Assembly (NCBI GenBank): GCA_949292025.1
Contig: CASEYC010000113.1
Coordinates: 1 to 64,000, forward strand
Source: an uncultured Bacteroides sp.
GTDB lineage: Bacteria; Bacteroidota; Bacteroidia; Bacteroidales; Bacteroidaceae
Direction: 5' to 3'
DNA length: 64,000 bases
Shown here piece after piece: positions 44,311 through 52,993 of the stretch. The notes below the pieces were generated by a model. It did no database searches, was not told the origin of the DNA, and saw nothing but the letters and a program-made list of their open reading frames with translations. Position 1 is the stretch's first letter, and every line of letters begins with the position of its first letter. Position numbers and translations under genes: made by a program.

Positions 44311-44961
44311 ATGGCTGAAATACAAGAAGGTGGCAATAAGAAAAGCAACAGCAAACAGAAAAAAATGACCGTCCGCGTGGACTTCACGCCGATGGTGGAC
44401 ATGAACATGTTGCTGATTACTTTCTTTATGCTGTGTACCACCCTGAGCAAGCCTCAGACGATGGAAATCAGCATGCCCAGCAATGATAAGAACATTACCG
44501 ACGAACAGCGTTCGAAGGTAAAGGCCTCTCAGGCCATCACGCTCTTGCTGGCCGGCGAAGACAAGCTGTATTACTATGAAGGAGAGCCCAACTATGAGGA
44601 CTTCAATTCGTTGAAGGAGACCACATACAAGGCTGATGGCCTGCGCGCCATGCTCCTCCGTCGTAACAGCGCTGCCGTAAGACAGGTAAATGAACTGAAG
44701 CAACAGAAAGCGGACCTGAAGATATCAGATGAAGAGTATGACAAGAAAGTCTCCGAAATCAAAGCCGGAGACGACACGCCTACGGTCATCATCAAGGCCA
44801 TGGACGATGCGTCATACCGAAATCTGATTGATGCTCTGGATGAAATGCAGATTTGCAACATTGGTAAGTACGTAATCGCGGATATGGCCGAGGGTGACGA
44901 GTTCCTCATCAAGAACTTCGAGTCCAAGGGCGCATTCGGCGCCGAAAACCTTGCCGAATAA
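44311..44961 (+). CDS. exbD: ExbD/TolR family protein, second copy
   Basis: This 216-residue protein has a basic N-terminus (KKSNSKQKK), the conserved VDFTPMVDMNMLLITFFM with channel aspartate D30, a single helix, and a periplasmic domain with a charged helical insertion (about residues 105-150, NELKQQKADLKISDEEYDKK). It follows the first exbD by 16 nt and clearly differs from it in sequence, so the two probably form a heteromeric complex with ExbB. Confidence 0.9.
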   Translation: MAEIQEGGNKKSNSKQKKMTVRVDFTPMVDMNMLLITFFMLCTTLSKPQTMEISMPSNDKNITDEQRSKVKASQAITLLLAGEDKLYYYEGEPNYEDFNSLKETTYKADGLRAMLLRRNSAAVRQVNELKQQKADLKISDEEYDKKVSEIKAGDDTPTVIIKAMDDASYRNLIDALDEMQICNIGKYVIADMAEGDEFLIKNFESKGAFGAENLAE

Positions 44962-44989
44962 TGTGTAACACCTAATAAAGAAGCAGAAT

Positions 44990-45802
44990 ATGGCAAAAAT
45001 AGATTTGACCTCTCAAGAATGGTGTGACCTTATATTCGAAGGCAGAAATAAGGATTACGGCGCATATAAGATGCGTGCCCGCGCAGCAAGACGTCTGAAT
45101 TTCTCCGTCGTGCTGGTGATTGTGATTGCAGCAGTAGGTTTCTCCATCCCGCGACTGATAACGATGGTTACCCCCGAGAAGAAGGAAGTGATGACCGAAG
45201 TTACCACGCTCTCGCAGTTGGAAGAACCCGAAGTGAAGCAGGAAGAAGTGCAGAAGGTGCAGCCCGTGGCTCCTCCTCCTCCCGCACTGAAGAGCTCCAT
45301 CAAGTTCACGGCTCCTGTCATCAAGAAGGATGAGGAAGTGGCCGATGAAGACCAGATGAAGAGCCAGGAAGAATTGACGGAAAGCAAGGTGACCATCTCT
45401 ATCGCTGACGTGCAAGGTACGGACGAAGAAGGTGGTGTGCTGGTTGAAGACCTGAAGCAAGTCGTTACGGAAGCTCCCGTTGAGGAAGAGGTGTTCGATA
45501 TGGTAGAACAGGCTCCTCAGTTCCCCGGCGGTCCGGCTGAACTGATGTCTTGGTTGGGTAAGAATATCCGTTACCCGGTTATCGCCCAGGAAAACGGTAT
45601 CCAAGGCCGTGTAATCTGCCAGTTCGTGGTAGGTTCCGACGGTAGTGTTCGTGACATCAAGGTGATGCGTGGCGTTGACCCGTCTTTGGACAAGGAAGCC
45701 GTTCGCGTGATCCAGTCGATGCCGAAGTGGATTCCGGGCCGTCAGAACGGTAAGGCGGTTTCCGTAAGATACACTTTGCCTGTAACCTTCAGATTGCAAT
45801 AA
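44990..45802 (+). CDS. tonB: TonB energy transducer
   Basis: This 270-residue protein has a cytoplasmic N-terminus, one transmembrane helix (about residues 33-55), a Pro/Glu-rich linker (QPVAPPPPALKSS near 88) and a C-terminal TonB domain (about 180-270). That domain shows FPGGPAELMSWLGKNIRYP and GRVICQFVVGSDGSV, then LPVTFRLQ at the end. It transmits the proton-motive force from ExbB/ExbD to outer-membrane transporters. It follows the second exbD by 28 nt. Confidence 0.95.
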   Translation: MAKIDLTSQEWCDLIFEGRNKDYGAYKMRARAARRLNFSVVLVIVIAAVGFSIPRLITMVTPEKKEVMTEVTTLSQLEEPEVKQEEVQKVQPVAPPPPALKSSIKFTAPVIKKDEEVADEDQMKSQEELTESKVTISIADVQGTDEEGGVLVEDLKQVVTEAPVEEEVFDMVEQAPQFPGGPAELMSWLGKNIRYPVIAQENGIQGRVICQFVVGSDGSVRDIKVMRGVDPSLDKEAVRVIQSMPKWIPGRQNGKAVSVRYTLPVTFRLQ

Positions 45803-45806
45803 GCGT

Positions 45807-46760
45807 ATGAATAAAAGAGTGAGACAGCTTGGATTTTTGTTCCTGTTGGTGGGAATGTCGTTGACTGCTTGCAAGCAGAGACCGCCCAAGGATGGACGTA
45901 CCGATACGTACACGACTGGGACGGTGGCCATAGCGGCCGATGAGAGCTTCCAGCCCATTGTGCAGGAAGAGATAGACGTTTTCGAGAACCTGTATCCCGA
46001 AGCGGACATCATTCCCCATTACGTGACAGAAGTCGAAGCTGTCAACCTCTTGCTCAAGGACAGTTTGCGGATGGTGATTGCCAGCCGCAAGCTGACACCG
46101 GAGGAAAAAGAATCTTTCAACAGCCGCAAGTTCTTTCCACAGGAAATCAAGATTGCGACTGACGGATTGGCGTTGATTACCAATCTGGGAAATCCCGACT
46201 CGCTCATCAGCGTGGATAACATCCGAAGCATCTTGGTGGGTGAGAAGACCCGGTGGAAAGATATCTATCCGGAATCCCGTTTGGGGGATATACATTTGGT
46301 GTTCGACAACAAGAACTCGAGCACGGTGCGTTTCGCTATCGACTCCATCTGCCGCGGCAAGCAACTGGCTGGCAATGTGAGCGCCTTGAAGACCAACAAG
46401 GAGGTTATCAATTTCGTCTCGAAGACTCCCGGTGCCATAGGGATTATTGGTGTGAATTGGCTAAGCGACCGGAATGACAGTACGGGCCTCTCCTTCAACA
46501 AGGAAGTCCGCGTGATGTCGGTTAGCTACTCCACACAACCTACTGTTGCAAACAGTTTCAAGCCCTATCAGGCTTATTTGTACTATGGTGACTATCCTTT
46601 GAGGCGCGATATTTATGCCTTGGTGAACGACCCGCGCAACGGTTTGTGCTGGGGATTCTCCGGATTCCTGCAGTCCTATCGCGGACAGTTGATTATCCAA
46701 AAGTCCGGATTGTTGCCTGCCACTCAGGCGGTGCGCATTGTGGATGTAAAAGATGAATAA
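45807..46760 (+). CDS. PstS-like substrate-binding lipoprotein
   Basis: This 317-residue lipoprotein (MSLTAC, Cys22) has the periplasmic-binding-protein fold of the phosphate-binding PstS group: GTVAIAADESFQPIVQEEI near residue 33, MVIASRKLTPEE near 90, ITNLGNPDSLISVDNIRSIL near 128, and NKEVINFVSKTPGAIGIIG near 195. No PstABC permease is nearby. It is only 4 nt after tonB, so it belongs to the operon. It may support Ton complex function or sense a ligand; phosphate transport is not supported by context. Confidence 0.85.
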   Translation: MNKRVRQLGFLFLLVGMSLTACKQRPPKDGRTDTYTTGTVAIAADESFQPIVQEEIDVFENLYPEADIIPHYVTEVEAVNLLLKDSLRMVIASRKLTPEEKESFNSRKFFPQEIKIATDGLALITNLGNPDSLISVDNIRSILVGEKTRWKDIYPESRLGDIHLVFDNKNSSTVRFAIDSICRGKQLAGNVSALKTNKEVINFVSKTPGAIGIIGVNWLSDRNDSTGLSFNKEVRVMSVSYSTQPTVANSFKPYQAYLYYGDYPLRRDIYALVNDPRNGLCWGFSGFLQSYRGQLIIQKSGLLPATQAVRIVDVKDE

Positions 46761-46783
46761 TTGTTTTTTTATAAGAGTGAAAT

Positions 46784-48247
46784 ATGAAGATCAAGAGAAT
46801 TGTTACATTATGCTGCGTAGGCCTGTTGTTTGCTGGCATGGTTTCCGCGCAAACCGAGTCTGATTGGAAGGCCGGCGTTAATCAAGTGAAGGAAATGGTG
46901 AAGTCCAATCCCGAAGGTGCATGGGATTTGGCTGAAGACTTGATGAAAGGCAAAAACAAAAAGAATGTAGACCTGATTTTGGCGTTGACCCAAGTTTATT
47001 TGGATGCAGAAAAGGCAGACGAAACGGCTGAGCTTATCGCCAAGGCCAAGAAAGCTGACAAAAAAGACCCCCGCATCTCGTTGATGGAAGGCGACATCGC
47101 TTTGGCTAAGAAAGACGTGGGCACGGCTTGCCAGCTCTACGAACAAGCTATCTATTATGATGCAAACTGCTATGAGGCTTATTTGAAGTATGCCCGCGCT
47201 TATAAGTCTGCCAGCCCCACGATGGCTATTGAAAAGTTGGAGGCTTTGAAAGTATTGGCCGACGTGCCTCAGGATGTGCTTCTCCAGGCAGACAAGGCCA
47301 TGGCCGAGGTTTACTACTCCAACAATAAATTCTCTGATGCAGCCAAGGCATACGAGAGCTTCATCCATACGGACATTGCCGAGGAAAGCGATATCCTGAG
47401 CTACGCATTCGCTCTCTTCATGAGCCACGACTTCGAGGCTTCTTACGAGATTGCCCGTAAAGGTTTGGAGAAGAATGCTGAGAGCACGGGTTTCAACCGT
47501 TTGGCCATGTACAACCTCATCGACTTGAAGCGTTACGACGAAGCCAAGAGCATAGCTGATGTCTTCTTCAACCAACTGAAGGATGTCAACTACTCCGGCT
47601 TGGACTATCGTTACTATGGCGCTTTGCTGAACGCCACAGAGGATTATGCCGGTGCCATTGTTCAGTTCGAGAAGGCCTACGAACTCGATACGACGGCTGT
47701 TGAACTTCTGAAGCAAATCTCCGATGCTTACTCCAGCAATGCAGACTATGACAAGGCTATTGAGACCTATAAGAGATATTGCGATGCCCTCCCCGCTGAG
47801 GAGAAGACCACTGAGAATATCTTCACGCTGGCCGGCATGTATTACGACCAAGGTACGGATACGACCCATGTAGCTTTGGAGAAGCGCCAAGTAGCTTTGC
47901 AGGAAGCTGATACGCTCTATGCCCAGGTTTGTGAGCTGGCTCCTGACAGCTATGCCGGTTATTTCTATCGCGGCCATACGCGTTCTGCCATGGACCCCGA
48001 GACTACGCAAGGTCTGGCCAAGCCTTACTATGAGAAGGTTGTCGAATTGGTTCTCGCCAAGAACGACCCGCGCTATAACCGTGTCCTGATCACATGCTAC
48101 AGCTACTTGGGCTATTACTATATGTTGCAAGGCAAGCCCGAGGATTATGCAGCTTCCAAAGACTACTGGAATAGAATTCTTACCATTGACCCGAACAACG
48201 CCCTTGCCAAGACGGCCTTGAAGGGTATCGAGGATATGGGTCAATAA
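46784..48247 (+). CDS. TPR-repeat periplasmic protein
   Basis: This 487-residue protein has a cleavable signal peptide (GMVSAQ) and is almost entirely helical with tetratricopeptide repeats, for example VGTACQLYEQAIYYDANCYE near 113, FSDAAKAYESF near 178, YAGAIVQFEKAYELDTTAVE near 287, and YDKAIETYKRYCDALP. It is the last gene of the exbB operon, 23 nt after the lipoprotein gene, and ends at a strong terminator. It may be a scaffold for the Ton system or outer-membrane assembly; no enzymatic motif is seen. Confidence 0.88.
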   Translation: MKIKRIVTLCCVGLLFAGMVSAQTESDWKAGVNQVKEMVKSNPEGAWDLAEDLMKGKNKKNVDLILALTQVYLDAEKADETAELIAKAKKADKKDPRISLMEGDIALAKKDVGTACQLYEQAIYYDANCYEAYLKYARAYKSASPTMAIEKLEALKVLADVPQDVLLQADKAMAEVYYSNNKFSDAAKAYESFIHTDIAEESDILSYAFALFMSHDFEASYEIARKGLEKNAESTGFNRLAMYNLIDLKRYDEAKSIADVFFNQLKDVNYSGLDYRYYGALLNATEDYAGAIVQFEKAYELDTTAVELLKQISDAYSSNADYDKAIETYKRYCDALPAEEKTTENIFTLAGMYYDQGTDTTHVALEKRQVALQEADTLYAQVCELAPDSYAGYFYRGHTRSAMDPETTQGLAKPYYEKVVELVLAKNDPRYNRVLITCYSYLGYYYMLQGKPEDYAASKDYWNRILTIDPNNALAKTALKGIEDMGQ

Positions 48248-48286
48248 GCGATTATCTGCTTGATAAGCATTTCCTAACTATAAAAG

Positions 48287-48317
48287 AAAAGTCCCGTCAT
48301 TGTGGCGGGACTTTTTT
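48287..48317. terminator. Bidirectional terminator
   Basis: GTCCCGTC (48291-48298) pairs with GGCGGGAC (48304-48311) around a short loop, with AAAA before and TTTTTT after. It sits between the convergent TPR and helicase genes, so it can stop transcription from both sides. Confidence 0.85.
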
Positions 48318-48339
48318 CGTGTTGTCTATTCTGCGGGCA

Positions 48340-50208
48340 TCAGTTCTTTTTGCCTTTCTTCTTTGAAGACTTGGCCCATCCGCCTTCGTCAAAGTCCGGT
48401 TCCTGCCAACGCGGGTCGTTGTCGTGTTGGAAGAACTGCCTCCAGTCATCTTTCTTGCCCTTGGTGCGGGTAAATTCCATATCCTCGTTTTCGGGCTTTT
48501 TGCGGCGTTTATTGGGAGTTTCGGTAGGCTTTCGGGCGTTCTTTTTTGCTTTTTTCGGCGTGCTTCCCGGCTCTTCTCCGGCTATTTCCACCGTCACCTT
48601 GTGTCCTTTCCAGTTGGCGCGGCTTAAGCCTTTCAGCACGCGCTGTGTGGCCTCTTCTTCCACCTCGAAAAACGAGAAGTTGCGCATCAGGTCGATTCGT
48701 CCGATTTCTACCCGTCCCCGCACGTGCGAGTTGATAAGCCCGATAAGTTCATTGGGGAAAAGGTTGTCATTCTTGCCCAGGTTGATGAAGAAGCGCGTAT
48801 AGCCCGGTTCGGCTTTGCGGTTGTCTTCGCCGGAGGCACTTTTCTTGCCCTTCTTTTCCTTGCGGTCGGGACGGGTATCGGCAGCCGTTTCAATGTCCTT
48901 GCGGTCGCGGTAGTAGTCCGAGAAGCGGTTGAATTCGTGGCTCACCATGCGCTTGATGAGGTCTTCCTTCGAGAGCCAGTCCAGCTTGCGGTAGACATCG
49001 GGCATGAAGTCGGCGATTTCCTCCTCGTTCACTTTCACCTTCTCCAGGTCGTCTATGACTTTCATCAACTGTCGTTCGCAGATTTCCTTGGCGGTGGGCA
49101 TTTTCCCGGCCTCGAATTTCTTGCCGATGATGCGTTCTATCTCGCGCATCCTGCCTTTCTCGCGCAGGTTGATGATGGCGACGGAGGTGCCCGTCTTCCC
49201 GGCACGTCCCGTGCGTCCGCTGCGGTGCGTGTAGCTCTCGGTGTCTTCGGGCAGGCCGTAGTTGATGACGTGCGTCAGGTCGTCCACGTCCAGTCCGCGT
49301 GCGGCAACGTCCGTGGCCACCAAAAGCTGGAGGTTGCGGATGCGGAATTTCTGCATCACTGCGTCACGTTGCGCCTGGCTCAATTCGCCGTGCAGCGAGT
49401 CCGCGTTGTAGCCCTCCTGCATCAGCTTGTCGGCAATTTCCTGCGTCTCCTTGCGCGTGCGGCAGAAGATGATGCCGTAGATGCTGGGATTATAGTCCAC
49501 GATGCGCTTCAGCGTCTCGTATTTGTCCTTGGCATGTACCACGTAGACCACGTGGTGCACGTTGGCCGTGCCCTCGTTTTTGCGGCCGATGGTGATTTCC
49601 TTGGCATCGTGCAGGTAGTTCTTCGCGATGCGGGAGATTTCCGCGCTCATCGTGGCGGAGAAGAGCAGCGTGTTGCGTTCTTGCGGAACGTCGGCCAAGA
49701 TGGCATCAATGCTCTCGCTGAAGCCCATGTTCAGCATCTCGTCCGCCTCGTCCAGCACCACATTCTGCACGGTGGCCAGCGACACGGTCTTGCGCTGCAT
49801 CAGATCCAGCAGGCGACCCGGCGTGGCCACAATGATGTGCACGCCCTGCTTGAGGGCGCGTATCTGGCTCTCGATGGACGAACCGCCGTAGACGGGCAAC
49901 ACCCGCAGTCCGTCTATGTACTTGGAATAGTCGTTGAGGTCGCCCGCTATTTGCAGGCAAAGTTCGCGCGTGGGGCAGAGGATGAGCGACTGTGGCACCC
50001 GTCTGCCCACGTCCGTCTTCTGTAAAAGCGGCAGACCGTAGGCGGCTGTTTTGCCCGTTCCGGTCTGCGCCAGTGCCACGACGTCATTGTTTTCTCCCAG
50101 CAGATAAGGAATCACTTCTTCTTGTACCGGCATGGGCTGCACATAGCCCATCTCTTCGATGGCGCGGCGTATCTCCGGCGACACACCGAGCTCTTCAAAT
50201 GTCTTCAT
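48340..50208 (-). CDS. DEAD-box RNA helicase
   Basis: This 622-residue ATP-dependent RNA helicase shows the Q motif (GYVQPMPVQ near residue 22), motif I AQTGTGKT near 48, PTRELCLQ near 82, DEAD near 153, SAT near 184, and RSGRTGRAGKTG near 331. After the core come a linker and an RNA-binding domain of the DbpA type (about 480-555), then a basic, low-complexity tail (GKKN end). It probably works in ribosome assembly or cold-shock RNA remodelling, like DeaD/CsdA. ATG 50208 is the start; the TTG before it is not needed. Confidence 0.95.
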   Translation of the reverse strand: MKTFEELGVSPEIRRAIEEMGYVQPMPVQEEVIPYLLGENNDVVALAQTGTGKTAAYGLPLLQKTDVGRRVPQSLILCPTRELCLQIAGDLNDYSKYIDGLRVLPVYGGSSIESQIRALKQGVHIIVATPGRLLDLMQRKTVSLATVQNVVLDEADEMLNMGFSESIDAILADVPQERNTLLFSATMSAEISRIAKNYLHDAKEITIGRKNEGTANVHHVVYVVHAKDKYETLKRIVDYNPSIYGIIFCRTRKETQEIADKLMQEGYNADSLHGELSQAQRDAVMQKFRIRNLQLLVATDVAARGLDVDDLTHVINYGLPEDTESYTHRSGRTGRAGKTGTSVAIINLREKGRMREIERIIGKKFEAGKMPTAKEICERQLMKVIDDLEKVKVNEEEIADFMPDVYRKLDWLSKEDLIKRMVSHEFNRFSDYYRDRKDIETAADTRPDRKEKKGKKSASGEDNRKAEPGYTRFFINLGKNDNLFPNELIGLINSHVRGRVEIGRIDLMRNFSFFEVEEEATQRVLKGLSRANWKGHKVTVEIAGEEPGSTPKKAKKNARKPTETPNKRRKKPENEDMEFTRTKGKKDDWRQFFQHDNDPRWQEPDFDEGGWAKSSKKKGKKN

Positions 50209-50238
50209 CAAATCGTTGTATCACTTTGTTTTCGGCTG

Positions 50239-50246
50239 CAAAGGTA
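50239..50246 (-). promoter_or_regulatory. Possible -7 element of the helicase promoter
   Basis: On the - strand TACCTTTG matches TAnnTTTG, with no TTTG at the usual distance upstream. The start site would be near 50232, 24 nt before the helicase start codon. The gap 50209-50316 holds nothing else apparent. Confidence 0.4.
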
Positions 50247-50316
50247 ATACAAATAGTTGAGATATGGGGCGGTATGGGGTGTAAAGGGTGGAGCGCCGAT
50301 GTGTTTTTAGGCAAAT

Positions 50317-52926
50317 TTATTTCATCCCCTTTGGCAACCTCACCTCAAATCTTGTCCCTTCCCCTTCCTTGGAGGAAACAGCCACTTTGCCTTGCAGAAG
50401 CCCGGTCAAAGTTTGGACGAGGCTGAGGCCGAGGCCGGCGCCTTGGATGAACTCGTCCACCTTGTAGAAGCGGTCGTAGATGTAGGGCAGGGAGGCTTGG
50501 GGGATGCCTTTCCCAGTGTCTTCCACGTAGAAGATGACGGCGTCCGCCCCGTCTTCGCGGCAGCCGAGGGTGATGTGCCCGTGCGACGTGAATTTGCGGG
50601 CGTTGTTCACGAGGTTCACCAGGATTTGCCGGAGGCGGGCCGGGTCTGTCCGGATGCACAAGGTCGCGTCCGCCGGGAGCTCCAGGCGCATTTCCACGCC
50701 TTCCTGGCGTTCTTCCTGGCTCTGCTGGCTGTACACTTCTTGCAGCAGGTTGCTGACGCGGCAATCGCCGGGGTGAAGCTCCACGCTGCCTGAGTCGAGG
50801 TTGGAGATGTCCAGCACGTCGCCCACCAGCTTCAGCAGCAGTTGGGTGTTCTTGTGGATGAGGCGCGTGAACTCCTTTATCTCTTCGGCGGAATAAGGCT
50901 CGATGTCGTCCAGGAGCGAGGAGAAGCCGACGATGGCGTTGAGCGGCGTGCGGATTTCGTGCGTCATGTTGGCCAGGAAAGCCGATTTCACCCGGTCGGC
51001 CAGCAGGGCGCGGTCTCGGGCGGCGATGAGCTGGGCTTCCGTGTCCTTGAAGTACTGCACGCTCTGGCTGATGCCCAGCACCATGTAGGGCGACCCGTCT
51101 TGCAGGCCGTCATACGCCACGCTGGAGAACTCCCACCATTCGTAGGTGCCGTCCCGGTGGCGCAGGCGCAGCGGGGAGCGCTTGTTGTGTGTGCTGCCTT
51201 GCCGCACCTGAGTGAAGTCGGCCACGGCGGCGGGCACATCGTCCGGGTGAATCATGGCGCGCAGTTCGGCGCGGGTCAGTATGCCGTCGTGTCCCGGATA
51301 GCCCATGTAGTGCAACAGGCGCGGGGGAAAGTAGAAGGTGTCCTTGTCCATGTCATACTGCCAGTTGAAGATGTCGCTGTCTTCCATGGTCATGTGCAGC
51401 AACAGCCGCTGGCGTTCTTCGTCCGAGATGTTGTGGCAGAGGATGGCTATGCCGTTCAGCCGTTTCCCGTCCAGCAGGGGGATGATTTCGCCGGACACGG
51501 GGAAGTAGGTTCCGGTCTTGATTTCCTGCACAAACGACTTTTCCGGGATGGGTGTCGGCGCCTTTTCAGCCATGACCTTCGCTATCAGGTCGTGGAGGAT
51601 GTCCTGCCCGTTGCAGATGATGCGCAGGTAGGTGCCCGCCTTGCGCCCTTCGTAGCTCTCGTTCATCGGCAGGGCCAGCATACGCAGCATGGCGGGGTTG
51701 ATGAAGTGCAGTTCCATGTCTGTGCCATAGGTCACCAGTCCGTCGCGGAAGGAGCAGAAAATGTGGTTGAACTCGTTGCGTTGCTTCACCAGTTGCTCCT
51801 GCACCATCAGGCGGGTCTGCATCTCCTTGCGCCGGCGGCTTTCGAGCTGGTTCAGGTGCAGCAGCCAGACGATGATGGAGACCACCACCAGGAGCAGTAC
51901 AATTGAGCCGGTTATCAGCCACCCTTGATGCAGCTCCGCCCACGTTGCGCCGAAGATGTCGCCGTGTTCTTCCACCACGTTCCGGCTCAAGCCGAATTGC
52001 TGCACGGCTTTCAGGTTGTAGAGGAAGGTCCCTTTCCGGTCGGTGAATCCCAGCGATGCCGGGTCGGCTCCTTTCAGCACCCGGGCGGCCATCAGGCCCG
52101 CCTGGTAGCCCATGTCGTAGGGCTTCATGTCGTAGGCGCAAAGGCTACCGCTGCTGACGGCCAGGTTCTGGAACGCATAGATGGGGGCGGCAAACGAGTT
52201 GGCGGCCACAAAGGACATGAATTGTGTCCAGTTGGGCGCAATGACGATGTGGCCGGAGGCGTCCTTCGTGTAGCAGATTTCCTTCACCACCCGGGCGGGC
52301 ATCTCGGCCAGCAGGTCATATACCTTCCAACTGTATCCCGGGTGTTCCCGCCTGAATGTTTCCCAATAGGCGTTCAGCTCTTTCAGGCATTGGCGGCTAT
52401 AGGCGCTGGTGTCGGCAATGCAGATGAACTCTTTCCGGCCGGGAAACACCCGCACGGCCTCGGCCATCAGGGCGGCATAATCATTGCTTGCGGTGAAGCC
52501 GCACACGTTGGGACGCTGCCGCAATCCGTCGGGAATCATCTTCATGCCGGCGCATACCACGGGCAGTTCCCGCAGCAGCGGGTCGTCGCACGCCAGCAAC
52601 GCGTTGACTGCTACGCCGCTGACGGTCACGATGGCTTCCGAGCCGTTGGCGCGGGCTTCGTGGCAGATTTCTTCCATCATGTCCTTGTGTACATGCCAGT
52701 CGCCCACGCCGACGCCCAAGTATTCGACGTTGATGGATGCGCGTATGCCTCCGGCTTCCAGCCCGTCCGCCAGTCCGCGGTTCAGGTCTTCGTGGCAGGC
52801 AGTGGCCTTGGAATAGGAGTGGATGAAGGTGACGTGCCGCAAAGTGTCGGCTGCACGGACGGGCAGGAACGAAGCTATTATGGCTCCGATGGCGATGCAA
52901 ACCCAAGCTGATAGATAGTTCTTCAT
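50317..52926 (-). CDS. Sensor histidine kinase with ABC-type periplasmic binding domain
   Basis: This 869-residue inner-membrane kinase has a signal/anchor segment (residues 1-25), a periplasmic domain of the ABC_sub_bind type (about 30-320, with VTFIHSYSKATACHEDLNRG at its start), one transmembrane helix (about 337-357), two PAS-like domains (about 385-500 and 515-630; IHPDDVPA and GTYEWWEF mark the second), HisKA with H656 in ANMTHEIRTPLNA, and HATPase motifs NLVNNARKF, DTGKGIP and GAGLGLSLVQ. No receiver domain is fused and no response regulator is adjacent. A consensus promoter lies just upstream. The ligand is unknown. Confidence 0.92.
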   Translation of the reverse strand: MKNYLSAWVCIAIGAIIASFLPVRAADTLRHVTFIHSYSKATACHEDLNRGLADGLEAGGIRASINVEYLGVGVGDWHVHKDMMEEICHEARANGSEAIVTVSGVAVNALLACDDPLLRELPVVCAGMKMIPDGLRQRPNVCGFTASNDYAALMAEAVRVFPGRKEFICIADTSAYSRQCLKELNAYWETFRREHPGYSWKVYDLLAEMPARVVKEICYTKDASGHIVIAPNWTQFMSFVAANSFAAPIYAFQNLAVSSGSLCAYDMKPYDMGYQAGLMAARVLKGADPASLGFTDRKGTFLYNLKAVQQFGLSRNVVEEHGDIFGATWAELHQGWLITGSIVLLLVVVSIIVWLLHLNQLESRRRKEMQTRLMVQEQLVKQRNEFNHIFCSFRDGLVTYGTDMELHFINPAMLRMLALPMNESYEGRKAGTYLRIICNGQDILHDLIAKVMAEKAPTPIPEKSFVQEIKTGTYFPVSGEIIPLLDGKRLNGIAILCHNISDEERQRLLLHMTMEDSDIFNWQYDMDKDTFYFPPRLLHYMGYPGHDGILTRAELRAMIHPDDVPAAVADFTQVRQGSTHNKRSPLRLRHRDGTYEWWEFSSVAYDGLQDGSPYMVLGISQSVQYFKDTEAQLIAARDRALLADRVKSAFLANMTHEIRTPLNAIVGFSSLLDDIEPYSAEEIKEFTRLIHKNTQLLLKLVGDVLDISNLDSGSVELHPGDCRVSNLLQEVYSQQSQEERQEGVEMRLELPADATLCIRTDPARLRQILVNLVNNARKFTSHGHITLGCREDGADAVIFYVEDTGKGIPQASLPYIYDRFYKVDEFIQGAGLGLSLVQTLTGLLQGKVAVSSKEGEGTRFEVRLPKGMK

Positions 52927-52950
52927 TGTCTGTATGGTAAGTTGACCGTG

Positions 52951-52981
52951 CAAAGATAAGATTTATCGGCTGGGTTGCAAA
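52951..52981 (-). promoter_or_regulatory. Bacteroides-type promoter of the sensor kinase gene
   Basis: On the - strand TTTG (52981-52978) and TATCTTTG (52958-52951) are separated by exactly 19 nt. The start site would be near 52944, 18 nt before the start codon at 52926. It lies directly after the stop of the phosphatase gene, so the kinase is transcribed independently of it. This promoter supports ATG 52926 over the longer open frame. Confidence 0.72.
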
Positions 52982-52993
52982 ATGAAATGGAGA

